Assembly: GCF_963676735.1 (NCBI RefSeq)
Contig: NZ_OY781464.1
Location: forward strand, 3,815,001 to 3,879,000
Reading direction: 5' to 3'
Source: an uncultured Draconibacterium sp.
GTDB taxonomy: Bacteria > Bacteroidota > Bacteroidia > Bacteroidales > Prolixibacteraceae
DNA: 64,000 nucleotides
Of this stretch, positions 46,060-54,031 are shown piece by piece. A program made the translations under genes and the position numbers. Each line of letters starts with the position of its first letter. Position 1 is the stretch's first letter. A model generated the notes under the pieces. That model was not told the origin of the DNA, ran no database searches, and saw only the letters and a list, made by a program, of their open reading frames with translations.

Positions 46060-46674
46060 ATGGCATCGGCACGGGAGGAAATACTAAAGCGGCTCGAAAA
46101 TGCTGTTCATCCGGAACCGGAAATGCCTGATTTTGATGCTCCCGTTTACCACGCTATAGATAAAGCTTTAGATCTCACCTTTAAAGCAAATCTGGAAGCA
46201 GTAAACGGGAGCGTTTATATATGTAAATCGCAGCAAGAGCTTATCGAAAAGCTCAGAACACACCTTGAAAACATCGCTGATTCAGCTATATTCTGTGCAG
46301 AAGAAAAGCTACAAAACCTTCTAACCCAGAGTAATATTAAACATCAGAATTACCATGAAGAAGCTACAACTATGGAAGTTGGAATTACTTCGTGTGAATT
46401 TCTGATTGCACATACGGGCTCGGTAATGGTAAGCTCGGCAATGGAAGGAGGTCGGCAAATGTCGGTGTACCCGCCCCAACATGTTGTAATTGCCCAACAA
46501 GAACAACTCGTAGATTACCTTGGCACGGCATACGATAAAATACAGCAAAAATATATCGATCAGCTTCCCTCGCAAATTACGCTGGTAACCGGCCCCAGCC
46601 GAACCGCTGATATTGAAAAAACGCTGGTAATGGGAGCACACGGCCCCCGCGAGTTACACGTATTTCTGTATTAG
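46060..46674 (+). CDS. LUD-domain protein, LutC/YkgG-like
   Basis: The 204-residue soluble protein has the LUD fold signature: an N-terminal MASAREEILKRLENA helix, then EVGITSCEFLIAHTGSVMVSS, a YPPQHVVIAQ stretch, and the closing TGPSRTADIEKTLVMGAHGP. Family members are linked to lactate use or oxidation, but this gene lies between ftsH and lipid genes without lutA or lutB, so lactate metabolism is not supported. Its start abuts the ftsH stop. Confidence 0.88.
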   Translation: MASAREEILKRLENAVHPEPEMPDFDAPVYHAIDKALDLTFKANLEAVNGSVYICKSQQELIEKLRTHLENIADSAIFCAEEKLQNLLTQSNIKHQNYHEEATTMEVGITSCEFLIAHTGSVMVSSAMEGGRQMSVYPPQHVVIAQQEQLVDYLGTAYDKIQQKYIDQLPSQITLVTGPSRTADIEKTLVMGAHGPRELHVFLY

Positions 46675-46723
46675 CTTCACTTTATTTAACTTATTCGAAA
46701 CCATATTTTGTTAACTTTGCAGC

Positions 46724-46933
46724 ATGGAACCAGGTTGGGAAGAAATTTACATGACGGCACATGAATACAAAGCCGAGATGGCCAAAGACCTTCTGGAAAG
46801 TGCAGGAATAAAAACAGTTTTACTAAATCAGCACGATTCAGCCTATCAGAATTTTGGAGAGTTTAGATTATACGTTGCAAAAGAAAACAGAACCGAAGCC
46901 ATAAACCTAATCAAAGATTTAAAAGGTGAGTAA
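46724..46933 (+). CDS. DUF2007 putative signal-transducing protein
   Basis: The 69-residue protein fits DUF2007: WEEIYMTAHEYKAEMAKDLL, then ESAGIKTVLLNQ and a C-terminal RLYVAKENRTEAINLI strand-helix. The fold resembles small regulatory domains (PII-like). The ATG lies only 5 bp after a TAACTTTG element at 46712-46719, so transcription may begin at or beside the start codon. Its last 8 bp overlap cdsA. Confidence 0.8.
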   Translation: MEPGWEEIYMTAHEYKAEMAKDLLESAGIKTVLLNQHDSAYQNFGEFRLYVAKENRTEAINLIKDLKGE

Positions 46934-47753
46934 TATTGTAAAACGAGTTTTAACGGGTATTATTTATGTTGCTATTATGCTGGGTGGAACACTGCTTCAT
47001 CCTATTGTTTTTGCAGTGGTTTTTGCAGCATTGTTATTTTTTACGCAATACGAATTTTATGCCCTGGTAGAGAAAGCCGGTCATCATCCATCGCGAATTA
47101 TTGGAAGTATCTTTGGGGTCATCTTTTTTCTGGTTTGTTTTGCCCTTTCGAACGATTTCCTTCCACGTCAGTTTGGCTTTAGCTTCATCCCTATAGTGGT
47201 TATCCTGCTTATTGTTGAAATTTTCAGAAGCAATAAAAACACGCTTGAAAACGGAGGATTTAGCACCTTGGGGTTTGCCTACATTGCATTACCGTTTAGT
47301 TTAATGAATTTTGTTGTGCACACCACTGTAAACGGCGAAAACACTTTCTATCCGTGGATTATGGTAGGTGTTTATTTTATTTTGTGGATTAATGACTCGG
47401 GAGCTTACCTTGTAGGCACAAAATTTGGCAAACATAAAATGTGTAAAAATATTTCGCCGGCAAAATCGTGGGAAGGCCTGATTGGCGGTGCAGTGCTTGC
47501 CGTAATTATGGGCATAATAAATGCGGTACTATTTCAGGCTGTAAGCATGATTAGCTGGATTGTTATTGCACTGCTTACCGTGGTATTCGGAACATTGGGA
47601 GATTTATTCGAATCGAAAATAAAACGCGAAATTAATGTGAAAGACACCGGAACAATACTACCCGGGCATGGCGGTTTTTTAGACCGCCTCGACAGCCTGC
47701 TGTTTGTTATTCCAGCCATTTTTATTTGGCTAATTTTTACCGGTAACGTTTAA
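46926..47753 (+). CDS. cdsA: Phosphatidate cytidylyltransferase
   Basis: The 275-residue membrane enzyme starts at a GTG overlapping the previous gene by 8 bp. Eight helices and the family signatures are visible: SPAKSWEGLIGGAV and the C-terminal GDLFESKIKRE-x-KDTG, PGHGGFLDRLDS. It makes CDP-diacylglycerol from phosphatidate and CTP, supplying pssA, which begins 11 bp downstream. Confidence 0.95.
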   Translation: MSNIVKRVLTGIIYVAIMLGGTLLHPIVFAVVFAALLFFTQYEFYALVEKAGHHPSRIIGSIFGVIFFLVCFALSNDFLPRQFGFSFIPIVVILLIVEIFRSNKNTLENGGFSTLGFAYIALPFSLMNFVVHTTVNGENTFYPWIMVGVYFILWINDSGAYLVGTKFGKHKMCKNISPAKSWEGLIGGAVLAVIMGIINAVLFQAVSMISWIVIALLTVVFGTLGDLFESKIKREINVKDTGTILPGHGGFLDRLDSLLFVIPAIFIWLIFTGNV

Positions 47754-47764
47754 ACAACTCACTC

Positions 47765-48511
47765 ATGAGATCAGTGATAAAACAAATCCCCAATTTTATT
47801 ACCACACTTAACCTCCTCTCAGGAATTATAGCCACTTTTTTTGCTATTGACGGGCACCTGATTTGGGCCGGAATTTTTATCTGTGCAGCATCAGTATTTG
47901 ATTTTGCCGATGGATTGGCAGCCCGGGCTTTAAAAGCGTATTCGGAAATCGGCAAACAGCTCGACTCATTGTCAGACCTGGTTTCGTTTGGCATAGCGCC
48001 CGGTGCCATTTTATTTACGCTCCTGGAATTTTCGTTGTTTGAAACCAATCAGCCAATTCACGAAATAAGCGGCGAATGGTACGAGTGGCTCATCCTGTTT
48101 TCGGCCTTCCTGATTCCGGTATTTGGTGCACTAAGGTTAGCAAAGTTTAATGTACTGCCCGATAACGAACCCTTTTTTAGAGGATTGCCCATCCCCTCGA
48201 ATGGTATTTTTTGGGCATCGCTGGGATTAATGCTCGAGTTTCCTAAATACCACGAATATTTTCAAATTATATATTCCACCAAAAACCTGGTTATTCTGTG
48301 TGTTTTTATGGCAGGAATGATGGTTATTAACTTACCGATGTTTTCGTTAAAAGTAAAGAACCTTCGTTTTAAAGAGAACTGGTATCGCTACCTGTTTCTT
48401 TTGCTGGCCTTGGTTTTATTGCTTGCTTTTAACGTGTACGGATTGGCACTGGTTATTCTGCTGTACATCGTTTTAAATGTTTTCTTCTACCTGTTTAAAG
48501 TAAAATTTTAA
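47765..48511 (+). CDS. pssA: CDP-diacylglycerol-serine O-phosphatidyltransferase
   Basis: The 248-residue membrane enzyme carries the CDP-alcohol phosphotransferase motif D-G-x2-AR-x8-G-x3-D-x3-D, visible as DFADGLAARALKAYSEIGKQ followed by LDSLSDLVSFG. About eight helices follow. It makes phosphatidylserine, leading to phosphatidylethanolamine. It is the last gene of the rsfS-ftsH-cdsA transcription unit; the structured element at 48521 follows. Confidence 0.94.
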   Translation: MRSVIKQIPNFITTLNLLSGIIATFFAIDGHLIWAGIFICAASVFDFADGLAARALKAYSEIGKQLDSLSDLVSFGIAPGAILFTLLEFSLFETNQPIHEISGEWYEWLILFSAFLIPVFGALRLAKFNVLPDNEPFFRGLPIPSNGIFWASLGLMLEFPKYHEYFQIIYSTKNLVILCVFMAGMMVINLPMFSLKVKNLRFKENWYRYLFLLLALVLLLAFNVYGLALVILLYIVLNVFFYLFKVKF

Positions 48512-48520
48512 CAAAAGAAA

Positions 48521-48608
48521 AGCCTCTGAAAACGGAAGAAAAATATTTTCCCGAGGGAAAGATTAATAATACGCCATGACAAATTGACTTCCGAAACCAG
48601 AGGCTAAT
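48521..48608. other. Structured intergenic element (terminator or small RNA)
   Basis: AGCCTCTG (48521-48528) pairs with CAGAGGCT (48598-48605). After an internal loop (AAAA opposite AAAC), CGGAAG pairs with CTTCCG. Within the enclosed loop a second perfect hairpin, TTTCCC-GA-GGGAAA, is visible. On the minus strand the outer stem is followed by TTTTCTTTTG, which would terminate transcription from the regulator gene at 48715-49878. On the plus strand the T tract is weaker (AATATCTTTT). Total length about 85 nt, larger than a simple terminator. Confidence 0.5.
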
Positions 48609-48714
48609 ATCTTTTATTCATAACTTAAAACGCAGCTAAAAACTGCATTAGTTACATAATTAACAACAAATAAGGAAAGATGTTTGAGGGAGTATGTAAT
48701 TAATTGAAATAAAA

Positions 48715-49878
48715 CTATTTCAAAGGAGCTGCAAATTTGAGCACATCGCTGTCGTTAATCTCTTTATCGCAAAGAATAATCAATCTTTCGATAACATTTC
48801 TAAACTCACGAATATTACCTGTCCAGTTTATTTTTTGGAGCTCTTTTATTGCCTTTGCTGTAATTGTTTTCTCTTGCATGCCATACTCGTTACAAATTTG
48901 CTGAATAAAATGGCCGGCTAACAAAGGAATATCTTCAATGCGATCGTTGAGCGTTGGCACATGAATTAAAATTACACTTAAACGATGGTATAAGTCTTCT
49001 CTGAATTTATTTTCAGCAATCTCTGTCGCCAGTTTTTTATTGGTTGCTGCCACCACCCGCACGTCAACTTTTATATGCTTATCGCCACCTACGCGGCTAA
49101 TAATACTTTCTTGCAATGCCCGTAATACTTTAGCTTGCGCCGACAAGCTCATATCTCCAATTTCATCAAGAAAAAGTGTTCCTCCGTTGGCTTGTTCAAA
49201 CTTACCTTTACGTTGTTTTACCGCTGATGTAAAGGCACCTTTTTCGTGCCCAAACAGTTCGCTTTCTATCAATTCAGATGGAATGGCAGCACAATTCACT
49301 TCTACAAAAGGCCCAGCCGACCGATTGCTTTGATCGTGAATGCGTCGGGCAACCAGTTCTTTTCCCGAGCCGTTTGCCCCGGTAATTAAAACACGTGCAT
49401 CGGTAGGAGCCACCCGGTCGGCCATCTCAATAATTTCAGTTATGGCCTTCGATTCACCGATAATCTGAAATTTCTTATTTACTTTTTTCTTTAAAATTTT
49501 GGTTTCAGTTACCAGGCTTGATTTGTCCATGGCATTCCGGATGGTTATAAGCAAGCGGTTTAAATCAAGCGGCTTTTCGATATAATCGAAAGCCCCCTTT
49601 TTTATCGAGTCAACAGCGGTATCAATATTTCCGTGGCCCGATATCATTACAACCGGAGTATCGGGCGCTAAAACTACAAGGCGCTCCAGTACTTCAATCC
49701 CGTCTAATCCAGGCATTTTTATGTCGCAAAGTACGATGTCGTACTCTGCCGATCGTATTTTTTCAATTCCTTTCGTGCCGTCTTCTGCTAAATCTACTTC
49801 GTATTTTTCGTACTCAAGAATATCTTTTAAGGTATTACGGATACTCCGCTCGTCGTCTATGACCAGGATTTTTGACAT
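48715..49878 (-). CDS. NtrC-type response regulator lacking a DNA-binding domain
   Basis: The 387-residue protein has a receiver domain (phosphoacceptor Asp52 in LCDIKMPG) and a sigma-54 AAA+ domain: GANGSGKE (Walker A), GTLFLDEIGD (Walker B) and the R-finger region. The sigma-54 loop reads GAFTSA instead of GAFTGA. The protein stops after the AAA+ lid (NVIERLIILCDKE, then about 15 residues), without a Fis-type helix-turn-helix. It could activate sigma-54 promoters from solution, as known for FlgR-like proteins. No partner kinase gene is adjacent. Confidence 0.85.
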   Translation of the reverse strand: MSKILVIDDERSIRNTLKDILEYEKYEVDLAEDGTKGIEKIRSAEYDIVLCDIKMPGLDGIEVLERLVVLAPDTPVVMISGHGNIDTAVDSIKKGAFDYIEKPLDLNRLLITIRNAMDKSSLVTETKILKKKVNKKFQIIGESKAITEIIEMADRVAPTDARVLITGANGSGKELVARRIHDQSNRSAGPFVEVNCAAIPSELIESELFGHEKGAFTSAVKQRKGKFEQANGGTLFLDEIGDMSLSAQAKVLRALQESIISRVGGDKHIKVDVRVVAATNKKLATEIAENKFREDLYHRLSVILIHVPTLNDRIEDIPLLAGHFIQQICNEYGMQEKTITAKAIKELQKINWTGNIREFRNVIERLIILCDKEINDSDVLKFAAPLK

Positions 49879-49946
49879 GTATATTTGTTTTTGTTTCTGT
49901 TGTAAAAATAACTATAGCCGAGCGCTTAACAAAAATGATTCCAAAT

Positions 49947-49980
49947 AAAAAATCCTGAAGTTAAAATACTTCAGGATTTT
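49947..49980 (-). terminator. Intrinsic terminator of the sulfur operon
   Basis: AAAATCCTGAAG and CTTCAGGATTTT form a perfect 12-bp stem with a 10-base loop, flanked by A/T tracts on both sides. It lies 37 bp after the last rhodanese-like gene in its direction of transcription. Confidence 0.85.
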
Positions 49981-50016
49981 ATAGAATATATTGGTATTTT
50001 AACTACAAGCGGTTTA

Positions 50017-50655
50017 CTAACAGCCCCCAGCTGCAATATTCGATTTTTTGCGTCGTCGCACCTCTACCGGTTTATTTTCTGAATCAGAAAAAAGTTCAGA
50101 ACCTTCTTTGGGTGCAGCCATGTCGGCATAATCAAACTTTGGAAAGCCGCTATAATAAGCATCGTCATCCATCGTTGAATACAAATCATCTTTATGTTCG
50201 TTATAGTACTTATAACCACCCAATAAAAGTTTCATATTGTCGAATCCAACCTGATGAAAAAACAACCATGGGCCATTGGCCTGCAATTCATCTTCGCCGT
50301 ACAGAATTATGGTAGTTCCCATCTCTTTAAGAGCCTTTAACCGTTCAATATTCTCGGGAAATGTTAAGGTGTTGGCCGATAAATTCTCGGCACCGGGAAT
50401 GTGCCCCTGTCCGAAAACGAAGTTATCCCGGATATCAAAAATTACAATACTATCGGGTTTATCAGCAATAATTTCTTCAAGCTCCCACGGATAAACGTAA
50501 TCTTCCGACATCAGCAGGGCATCAACACTTTCGTTCATGCTTTTTTCGTAATTCAACAATGGTTTTGGCATAGTTAAAAAACCAATTAGCAGAATAACCA
50601 CAAATATTGCTACTGCAATTAAAGTTCTCCACGGGTTTATTTCATGTATATGCAT
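50017..50655 (-). CDS. Membrane-anchored rhodanese-fold protein ending in AAGGC (second copy)
   Basis: The 212-residue protein has an N-terminal membrane anchor (about 11-30) followed by a rhodanese-like domain: IVIFDIRDNFVFGQGHIPGA and GGYKYYNEH are family landmarks. The active loop reads ILYGEDELQ, with Gly120 where the catalytic Cys belongs. The only cysteine in the whole protein is the last residue, in the tail VEVRRRKKSNIAAGGC. It is the final gene of the Psr-like operon. A sulfur-carrier role through the terminal Cys is inference; sulfurtransferase activity at the normal site is not possible. Confidence 0.85.
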   Translation of the reverse strand: MHIHEINPWRTLIAVAIFVVILLIGFLTMPKPLLNYEKSMNESVDALLMSEDYVYPWELEEIIADKPDSIVIFDIRDNFVFGQGHIPGAENLSANTLTFPENIERLKALKEMGTTIILYGEDELQANGPWLFFHQVGFDNMKLLLGGYKYYNEHKDDLYSTMDDDAYYSGFPKFDYADMAAPKEGSELFSDSENKPVEVRRRKKSNIAAGGC

Positions 50656-50680
50656 GGTAATAATTTTACTGATTTAGATA

Positions 50681-51292
50681 TTAGCAACCTCCGGCTGCCA
50701 CATTTGTTTTTTCTCTGCGACGCACCTGAACCTGAACATTTTCGCCATCAGGGGCAAGTGTTGCGGCACCGGTAAAATAAATTTGAGCACCACGGCGGAA
50801 AGCGTAGGCCTCAAATTCACTTTTTGGAGCATCTTCATTTGGTGGTAAGGGATCGATAATCGTTTGCATCCAGCAGTTGATACCGCCTTTTAATACATAG
50901 GTGCCTTTGTACCCCAGGCGTTTGGTTAACACCCATGTTTGATCGGCACGAATATCGTCGTTTGAAACAAAAACTACTTTTACACCCGGTACACCAAAAT
51001 ACGACAGGTTTTCTTCATCCAGCAGGTTTTCGAGCGGAACATTTACCGATCCCGGTAATGCGTATTCCTCGAATTCTCCCTCCGGCCTTACATCAACCAC
51101 TAATAACGAGGGGTCGCCCTGGATAATCATTTTTGCCACCTGATCGGTTGTAACATATCGGCTTGGTTGAATAATTTCCTGCAACAGCTCCTCGGGAGCA
51201 ATCTGTTTTGGTTCATCGCTGGTGGTTAAAAATAAGGTTCCGGCTGCCAGCACCAGCATTACTATGGTTAGAAAAATATAATTTCGGTTCAT
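50681..51292 (-). CDS. Membrane-anchored rhodanese-fold protein ending in AAGGC (first copy)
   Basis: The ATG at 51292 gives MNRNYIFLTIVMLVLAAGTL, a signal anchor, and 203 residues; the longer frame begins with TTG. The rhodanese domain shows LLVVDVRPEGEFEEYALPGS and YVLKGGINCW. Ser110 (VVFVSNDDIR) replaces the catalytic Cys. Cysteines occur only at 140 and at the C-terminus, in VQVRRREKTNVAAGGC, nearly identical to the tail of the downstream copy. The domain should lie on the exoplasmic side, the same side as the Tat-exported PsrA-like enzyme. Confidence 0.85.
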   Translation of the reverse strand: MNRNYIFLTIVMLVLAAGTLFLTTSDEPKQIAPEELLQEIIQPSRYVTTDQVAKMIIQGDPSLLVVDVRPEGEFEEYALPGSVNVPLENLLDEENLSYFGVPGVKVVFVSNDDIRADQTWVLTKRLGYKGTYVLKGGINCWMQTIIDPLPPNEDAPKSEFEAYAFRRGAQIYFTGAATLAPDGENVQVQVRRREKTNVAAGGC

Positions 51293-51356
51293 GTCATTTA
51301 AATTATCAATTCTCAAATTGCGTGAATAGATTCAATTCGAATACTGCATTGCAGGT

Positions 51357-51959
51357 TTAGAATTTATATTGTTTCATGTTTTTCCGAACACGCTTTTCAA
51401 TAAGCATGGTTCCCCAAAATGCTGCCAATGCCACAAAAGTAAATGCAAACGCAAACCACGGAGCAGGAATTCCGGTTAACTCGGAAAGTGTAACATTTCC
51501 AAGATAACCGCTATCAAAGAAACCCTCAAAAAGCGGGTAAGTTAAGGAGAACAGGAAGATTCCCACGAACAATCCTACCGTAAAAAATATCGCATCAAGT
51601 TTACCAATGGCTATTCCGGTAAAACTGGTGCCGGGGCAATAGCCTCCAATAACAAAACCAAAGCCCATAATTACTCCGCCAACAATCATTGGTGTTAAAT
51701 AGGTTGGAAGTATAAATATTTGCGATAAGTCGAGCCAGCCCACATAGTCAAAATACATAAGTCCGACCATGGCAACAATAAGGGCGGTAAAAAACACACG
51801 CAAAACAACAAAGTTATATCCGTAAAAAACACCGGCAAGGTTACGTGAAGAAGAAAACCCGGATGCTTCAAGAATAAATCCGAAGGCAATGCCGAGTAGA
51901 ATTGCAATTACAAAATCCCAGCCTTCGCCAATTATACCATTAGGAATTAAAGGTCCCAT
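51357..51959 (-). CDS. YeeE/YedE half-size membrane protein (GGYCPGTS type)
   Basis: The 200-residue protein has six helices and the family motif GGYCPGTSFTG with Cys108, plus the opening GIAFGFILEASGFSSSRNLAG. YeeE/YedE (TsuA-like) proteins carry thiosulfate or other sulfur species across the membrane through conserved cysteines. Here the two halves of the usual full-length protein are separate genes, 25 bp apart. It lies between the Psr-like enzyme genes and the rhodanese-like pair. Confidence 0.85.
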   Translation of the reverse strand: MGPLIPNGIIGEGWDFVIAILLGIAFGFILEASGFSSSRNLAGVFYGYNFVVLRVFFTALIVAMVGLMYFDYVGWLDLSQIFILPTYLTPMIVGGVIMGFGFVIGGYCPGTSFTGIAIGKLDAIFFTVGLFVGIFLFSLTYPLFEGFFDSGYLGNVTLSELTGIPAPWFAFAFTFVALAAFWGTMLIEKRVRKNMKQYKF

Positions 51960-51984
51960 TTTTTCTAAATTTTTTGTTTGTTTA

Positions 51985-52521
51985 TTATATCCAAAGTTTT
52001 CTGAAGAAATAAGCTACTGCATAGCCGGTGCCAAAAATGGCAAACATTACAATTACGCCACCTAAGGCAAATGTAGCGCTTCCACTTAGTGCTGCACCGC
52101 TGGTACATCCGCGGCCAAACTGGCTGCCAATACCAAATAATGCACCACCAATTACTGCTAAAATAAGTCGTTTCCGGCTGGTAATTCGCGGACCATGATC
52201 GGTTCTGATTTTCTTCATACGACCAAAAACAATTCCCGAGAAAATACCTCCCAATAAAATTCCAAGCGATTCAAAAACCAGCCAGGTGTACATGGGCGAA
52301 TGATCATCGCTAACAAATTGTTTCATATAGGCATTAGCTTCGGTAGCGTTTGGAGCAACAGTATTTGCCGTTGTAACTACCGCACTTTTTACGGCACCAC
52401 TGGCTCCAAGTCCGCGGCCGGTAATAAATACAGTTACAAGAATAAGTAATCCGAGTAAAACGCCTCCCAAATACGGATTAATGTATTTGGGTTGTTGTAT
52501 TGTTGTTTTTTCTGAACTCAT
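51985..52521 (-). CDS. YeeE/YedE half-size membrane protein (GRGCTSG type)
   Basis: The 178-residue protein has four to five helices and the signature GSQFGRGCTSGAALSGSATF, with Cys139 as its only cysteine, matching the other half of YeeE/YedE. Residues 50-80 form a polar loop after helix one that is unusual for the family. Together with the neighbour it would make a complete sulfur-transport unit. It begins 21 bp after the PsrC-like gene. Confidence 0.85.
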   Translation of the reverse strand: MSSEKTTIQQPKYINPYLGGVLLGLLILVTVFITGRGLGASGAVKSAVVTTANTVAPNATEANAYMKQFVSDDHSPMYTWLVFESLGILLGGIFSGIVFGRMKKIRTDHGPRITSRKRLILAVIGGALFGIGSQFGRGCTSGAALSGSATFALGGVIVMFAIFGTGYAVAYFFRKLWI

Positions 52522-52542
52522 ACTTTTTGTTTAAAAAATTTA

Positions 52543-53484
52543 TCAATAAAGATATCGTGTTATTTGTCCGGCCTCAACCATTATAAAACGGAACATAAAT
52601 CCGCCAAACAAGATCATTGCCGGTGGTAACCATTTGGGTACGTGCAAGCCCCATATTTCAAGCGTTTCAAAAAGTGCCGGAAAAATTAAACCGATAACCA
52701 CCACAAATACCCAGAAACTTACCGTAAAATGTCCGCCAAGAAAAAGATTGGCTGCTTCAATGGCTGTTTCTGATCCGGCAAGGAAACCCATAAACAGGTG
52801 GATGATGAGGAAAATTTCGATGATGATTAAAATCAGGTCGATACGACTTAATTTTCTTCTTTCTTTTTCATCCTTACTTATCCAGATTATTGCCGCTAAG
52901 CCGGTTGAAAAACCAGAAACCAGGAACAAAGGCCCAAGGATACTGGTGTTCCATAACGGACGTGCATTAAAAGCCGATAATAGTATACCGGTGTACACTC
53001 CCAGAATAATTGATAAAATCATCATTACCCAGGCAAAAGCCACGCGTTGTTTTATTACCCAGGCTTCCATCTTATTTACAATCTCCAGCTTCCAATCCCA
53101 GCCAGGCACTAACTCTTTCATATAGCTGGCTACCCAAATAAACGACAACGGTGTTATTGCCATCAGGGTCCAGGCGCCCCAGCTCATTGGCGAATCTAGT
53201 CGAACGGTAGTGTACAGCTGCCAAAAAAACAACTTATGTTTTAAGTCCCAAAACAATGCACCCAGCCCAATTACCAATGCCAAAGGAGCAATTATTGGTG
53301 CCCATTTTACTGTGGCTTCCATTGTATTTTCCTTGCCACGTACTACGTAGTAACCGGCAAAAAACAATATTCCTGCCGCTAATCCTCCCAAAAACAAATA
53401 CAAAGGAATTTGCCAATGCCAAATATTGAGGTAAGGATCAATGTTTGGTATATTTCTTCCACTTACAAATAATTCTTCTTTCAT
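52543..53484 (-). CDS. psrC: NrfD/PsrC-like membrane subunit of the sulfur enzyme
   Basis: The 313-residue protein has eight to nine helices, the length of the PsrC type. NIWHWQIPLYLFLGGLAAG at the N-terminus is the family hallmark, with the DSPMSWGAWTLM stretch after helix three. It should exchange electrons with menaquinone and anchor the AB dimer on the exoplasmic face. It follows the FeS subunit by 13 bp. Confidence 0.88.
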   Translation of the reverse strand: MKEELFVSGRNIPNIDPYLNIWHWQIPLYLFLGGLAAGILFFAGYYVVRGKENTMEATVKWAPIIAPLALVIGLGALFWDLKHKLFFWQLYTTVRLDSPMSWGAWTLMAITPLSFIWVASYMKELVPGWDWKLEIVNKMEAWVIKQRVAFAWVMMILSIILGVYTGILLSAFNARPLWNTSILGPLFLVSGFSTGLAAIIWISKDEKERRKLSRIDLILIIIEIFLIIHLFMGFLAGSETAIEAANLFLGGHFTVSFWVFVVVIGLIFPALFETLEIWGLHVPKWLPPAMILFGGFMFRFIMVEAGQITRYLY

Positions 53485-53497
53485 ATGATTAAAAGTG

Positions 53498-54031
53498 TTA
53501 GGTTAGAAAAAATAATTGTGGTTTTGTTCCGGCTTCCGGTGCCAGCACTTTCCATTTTCGATCTTTAATGGCCAGTGATACATCACTGTTCGGATCATCA
53601 AGGTCCCCAAAATACAAGCACTTTGTCGGACAAACATCAACACATGCCGGAAGTTGTCCTTTTTGAACCCGGTGTAAACAGAAGGTACATTTATCAACAT
53701 AGCCCTCGGGATGCGAATAACGGGCATCGTAAGGACATGATTGAATACAGGCACCACAACCGATACATTTGTTGTGCTTTACCAATACAACTCCGCCTTG
53801 CCCAATATGGCTTGCCCCGGTTGGGCAACACCTTACACAAGGAGAATTATCGCAATGATTACAACGTTCTGAACGAAACTCAAGACTCAAACTCGGATAA
53901 GTTCCGTCAACTCGTTCAACAATCCAGTCGCGACAGTAACCGTGCGGCACATTATTTTCAGTTTGACAAGCAACTACACAGTCGCCACATCCAACACACT
54001 TTTTGGTGTCAATTGCCATTGCATACCTCAT
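53498..54031 (-). CDS. psrB: PsrB-like four-cluster FeS subunit
   Basis: The 177-residue protein has all four cysteine motifs intact: CVGCGDCVVACQ, CNHCDNSPCVRCCP, CIGCGACIQSCPYD, and CTFCLHRV with CVDVCP. It has no signal of its own and should be exported with the Tat-carrying catalytic subunit. Its ATG overlaps the catalytic subunit stop (ATGA), giving tight translational coupling. It carries electrons between the membrane subunit and the molybdenum site. Compare the altered motifs of the paralog at 5724. Confidence 0.9.
   Translation of the reverse strand: MRYAMAIDTKKCVGCGDCVVACQTENNVPHGYCRDWIVERVDGTYPSLSLEFRSERCNHCDNSPCVRCCPTGASHIGQGGVVLVKHNKCIGCGACIQSCPYDARYSHPEGYVDKCTFCLHRVQKGQLPACVDVCPTKCLYFGDLDDPNSDVSLAIKDRKWKVLAPEAGTKPQLFFLT

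Noticed and set aside
46060..46674. LUD protein as part of a lactate utilisation operon
   Set aside because: No lutA or lutB genes are nearby and the gene is locked between ftsH and cdsA.
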